A stretch of 64,000 bases of DNA from Phyllobacteriaceae bacterium (lineage in GTDB: Bacteria; Pseudomonadota; Alphaproteobacteria; Rhizobiales; Rhizobiaceae): NCBI GenBank assembly GCA_016711085.1, contig JADJTR010000007.1, positions 135,698 to 199,697 of the forward strand, read 5' to 3'. Positions 61,862-64,000 of the stretch are shown here, piece after piece; position 1 is the stretch's first letter, and each line of letters starts with the position of its first letter. The notes under the pieces are model-generated. The model did no database searches. It was not told where the DNA came from and was given only the letters and a program-made list of their open reading frames with translations. Made by a program: the position numbers and the translations under genes.

Positions 61862-63079
61862 TCAATTGGCGACGCCGTAGCGTCGCGTCCATTCGGCCTC
61901 GAGCGTGGTCATCCACGACGGGTGAGGTTCGCCGATCGCCGGGCCGAGCGCGTCGGGGGCGAGCGTCGCCACGCCAAGGTCAAGAGCGTCGAAACGGGCG
62001 CGGTCTTCGGCGGAGAGTTTCGCCATCGCCAGCACGGTCGGATCGCCCCAGATTTTCGGATCCTGTTTGCGGGCCTGCGCTTCCGGGGAAAGCAGGAAGT
62101 CGGCGACAACGAAAGCCCCGGCTTTCGACGATGCATTGAACGGCACGGCGACAAAATGGCTGTTGGCGAGCGTGCCGCCGGGGAAAACAAACGAACGCAC
62201 GGTGTCGGGCAATTCGCCGGCGGCGATGGCGCTCGACGCCTCGGCCGGATTGAAGGCGAAGATGATGTCGGCTTCATTGTCGGCGAGCAGCTGTTTCAGC
62301 GCGGGGTAATTTTTCGGGAACGCCTTGCCGGCGCGCCAAAGATTCGGATTGAGCGCATCGAGCGTGGCGAAAACGGGGGCGAGGACCGCGCTGGCGTCGA
62401 CGCTCGACGCGTCCTTCGCCAGCACTGCGCGATCGGCGACGCTTTCGGCGAGCACCTGCTTGAGGAAGGTCGAGCCCATGAAATCCGGCGGCTGCGGATA
62501 GGCGAAGCGGCCGGGGTGGGCATTGGCCCAGGCGACCAGTTCGGCGATTGATTTCGGCATCTCCTCCGGCTTGGTGCGAGCCGAATCATGGAAAAACACC
62601 AGCTTGGCCATGCCCCACGGACTTTCCTGCCCGTCGACGGGGATGGTGAAATCGGAGCGCAGCGTCGGTTTGCCTTCGACATCGGCGTAGGCGTAGTTCG
62701 GCAGTTTCTCGGCCCAGCCGGGCGCCAGCAACAGGCCCTGCCGCTTCATGGCGGAAAAATTCTCGCCGTTAATCCAGATCAGATCGATCTTGCCGTCCTC
62801 GGTTCGCCCGGCGGTCTTCTCGGCCAGAACCGAATTCACCGCCGTGGCTGTGTCTTCCAGTTTGACGTGAACGAGCTTGACGCCGAATCGCTGCTCCACT
62901 TCATCCCCGACCCAGGCCGTAGGCATTGATGTTCTCGGCGCCGCCCAGGCATTGAAGTAGACGGTCTCGCCGCGCGCATCCTCCAGCACCGCCGGCCAAT
63001 TGGCCGGATCGGGATCGGCGGCGAACGCCGCGGTCGAGGCAGCAAGGACGGCGATCAAGGCGGCGGCGATTTTCAACAT
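61862..63079 (-). CDS. ynjB: YnjB-type ABC substrate-binding protein with an apparent compensated frameshift
   Basis: The 405-residue protein has a signal peptide (MLKIAAALIAVLAASTAAFA) and a periplasmic binding fold: WPAVLEDARGETVYFNAW, GVKLVHVKLEDTATAVNSVLAEKTAGR, DLIWINGENFSAMKRQGLL and QESPWGMAKLVFFHDSART, all typical of YnjB. Residues 46-54 (AAPRTSMPT) do not fit; one frame over, the same bases read GGAENINAY, the family sequence. Two nearby compensating indels explain it. The gene begins a ynjBCD operon and is divergent from an RpiR regulator. Confidence 0.9.
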   Translation of the reverse strand: MLKIAAALIAVLAASTAAFAADPDPANWPAVLEDARGETVYFNAWAAPRTSMPTAWVGDEVEQRFGVKLVHVKLEDTATAVNSVLAEKTAGRTEDGKIDLIWINGENFSAMKRQGLLLAPGWAEKLPNYAYADVEGKPTLRSDFTIPVDGQESPWGMAKLVFFHDSARTKPEEMPKSIAELVAWANAHPGRFAYPQPPDFMGSTFLKQVLAESVADRAVLAKDASSVDASAVLAPVFATLDALNPNLWRAGKAFPKNYPALKQLLADNEADIIFAFNPAEASSAIAAGELPDTVRSFVFPGGTLANSHFVAVPFNASSKAGAFVVADFLLSPEAQARKQDPKIWGDPTVLAMAKLSAEDRARFDALDLGVATLAPDALGPAIGEPHPSWMTTLEAEWTRRYGVAN

Positions 63080-63202
63080 TCCCGGTATCCTCCCGTTTGC
63101 CGGCGATAGAGCACGGGGCGCGTTTCGAAAGCAACGCGGCGTTTCATCAAGTCGGCGTCATTTCCCCGTGAGAAAGCCGCTGGACAGGGCATCGGATTTC
63201 AT

Positions 63203-63216
63203 GGAACGTTTGTTCC
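63203..63216. promoter_or_regulatory. GGAAC-N4-GTTCC inverted repeat between ynjB and rpiR
   Basis: GGAAC (63203-63207) and GTTCC (63212-63216) are separated by GTTT. A second smaller dyad, GGAAATTCC (63246-63254), lies right before the RpiR start. Both are in the 178-nt divergent region and are candidate sites for the RpiR regulator. Confidence 0.45.
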
Positions 63217-63257
63217 GATTTTGACATGTTCGGCCAAACCCTTTCGGAAATTCCCGC

Positions 63258-64000
63258 TTGAACCCTTCCGCGACGCCAACCAGTTTCGACGCGCTCAGCG
63301 CCGCCATACTCGATCAGCGCGACGCCTTGCCGAAGCGGCTTCGCCAGATCGCGGCGCATGCGCTCGCCAATCCGGACGATATCGCCTTCGGGACGGTCGC
63401 CCGATCGCCGCTTCGGCCAATGTTCAGCCGTCCGCACTGGTTCGATTTGCCCAGACATTCGGGTTCAGCGGTTTTTCCGATCTTCAGGCGGTATTCCGCC
63501 AAAGGCTGAAAGCGCGGGCCGGAAGCTACGACGAGCGGCTGAAAGCCATTCGCACCGTCGCGGGCGATCGCTCGGGCGACGCCGCCCTGATCGACGGCTT
63601 CATCGCCAGCGCCCGCCAGTCGCTGGACCGGCTCGCCGACGGCATCGACGCCAGCGCTTTCGCGGCGGCGGCCGATCGCCCGGCGCGGGCGCAAACCGTG
63701 TTCATCATCGGCCGGCGGCGCTCCTATCCGGTCACCAGCTTTCTCGCCTATGCGTTCGGCAAGCTCGGCTTGCGTTTCGTGCAGGCAGGTTCGCCTTCGG
63801 GTATCGACGAGGAAATCCTGGCGCTCGCCGGGCCGAAGGACGCGGCGATCTGCGTCACCTTTCCCCCCTACGCGCCGCAAACCGTCGAGCAGGCGCGCGT
63901 CCTTGCCGAAGCCGGCGTCGGCGTCGTCGCCATCACCGACGGCCCGTTCTCTCCGCTCTGGACGCTGGCGAGCGACAGGCTGGCGATCGCCGAGGCCGAT
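63258..64000 (+). pseudogene. RpiR/MurR-family regulator with a 1-nt deletion, cut by window end
   Basis: The gene starts at TTG 63258 (or a later codon) with NPSATPTSFDALSAAILDQRDALPKRLRQIAAHALANPDDIAFGTVA, the usual RpiR N-terminus. Near 63402 the frame shifts by one; the rest reads IAASANVQPSALVRFAQTFGFSGFSDLQAVFRQRLKAR, the second half of the helix-turn-helix, and runs into a SIS sugar-phosphate-binding domain (FIIGRRRSYPVTSFLAYAFGKLG; ICVTFPPYAPQTVEQA) open to the end of the window. Restoring one base joins the two halves. It probably senses a phosphosugar and regulates the divergent ynjBCD operon. Confidence 0.88.

Overview
The window is high-GC chromosomal DNA from an alphaproteobacterium, most likely a member of Hyphomicrobiales (Rhizobiales). 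The evidence is the gene content: a RegB/RegA redox pair, an lptC-lptA-lptB-rpoN-hpf-ptsN block, an Hsp20 gene followed by DUF1150, ihfB followed by a LapA-domain gene, a DctSR/DctPQM locus, and the membrane ferritin MbfA. I see no tRNA, rRNA, CRISPR array, transposase or integrase. Genes are dense, often overlap by 4 nt, and follow typical high-GC codon use. The exception is one AT-rich patch at about 23.0-24.4 kb that carries a GIY-YIG-like gene.

Layout. 0-4.4 kb: a PhoP/PhoQ-like two-component pair (kinase cut by the window edge), two PepSY proteins, an interrupted cytochrome b561, and CHAD and CYTH proteins. 4.7-9.5 kb: a CecR-type TetR regulator with a perfect 20-bp palindrome in front of it, a YbhGFS-like drug exporter, and mbfA. 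9.5-16.5 kb: a mixed set (MOSC protein, signal peptidase I, cysK, thioredoxin-like protein, broken LysE exporter, proline-racemase-family dehydratase, HAD phosphatase, dut). 16.5-19.4 kb: a TetR-led set of VOC and SRPBCC proteins in mirror-image order. 19.4-22.5 kb: a DevBCA-type exporter. 22.5-24.4 kb: a long hairpin repeat, an orphan antitoxin and the AT-rich GIY-YIG gene. 24.4-27.4 kb: prfC, a LuxR solo and a small secreted protein. 27.5-33.2 kb: the dctPQM TRAP transporter divergent from dctSR. 33-43 kb: pirin, adenosine-kinase-like gene, nth, an Ogt-type methyltransferase, ribokinase and nucleoside hydrolase, Hsp20, ptsN. 43-48 kb: hpf, rpoN, lptBAC, ihfB. 48-52.8 kb: ornithine-cyclodeaminase-like protein, two RNA methyltransferases, lspA, acuI. 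52.9-57 kb: a hybrid kinase and regAB. 57-64 kb: hrpB, the ynjBCD ABC importer, and a divergent RpiR-type regulator cut by the window edge.

The most striking property is a set of single-base lesions in otherwise well-conserved genes: an in-frame TAG in cytochrome b561, an in-frame TGA in a LysE exporter, 1-nt shifts in the adenosine kinase homologue, lptB, regB and the RpiR regulator, and a compensated double shift inside ynjB. Because lptB is normally essential and one shift lies in a homopolymer, base-calling or assembly error is the simplest explanation for most of them. Functional claims about these genes should wait for re-sequencing.

I did not find a clear unknown defence system or mobile element. 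The best candidates for new biology are regulatory or accessory: the mirror-order VOC/SRPBCC cluster, paired CGCATNATGCG dyads between dctP and dctS, a perfect TGTGA-N6-TCACA site before ribokinase, a hybrid kinase with a degenerate second receiver, and a Cys-rich protein co-encoded with a small unknown.
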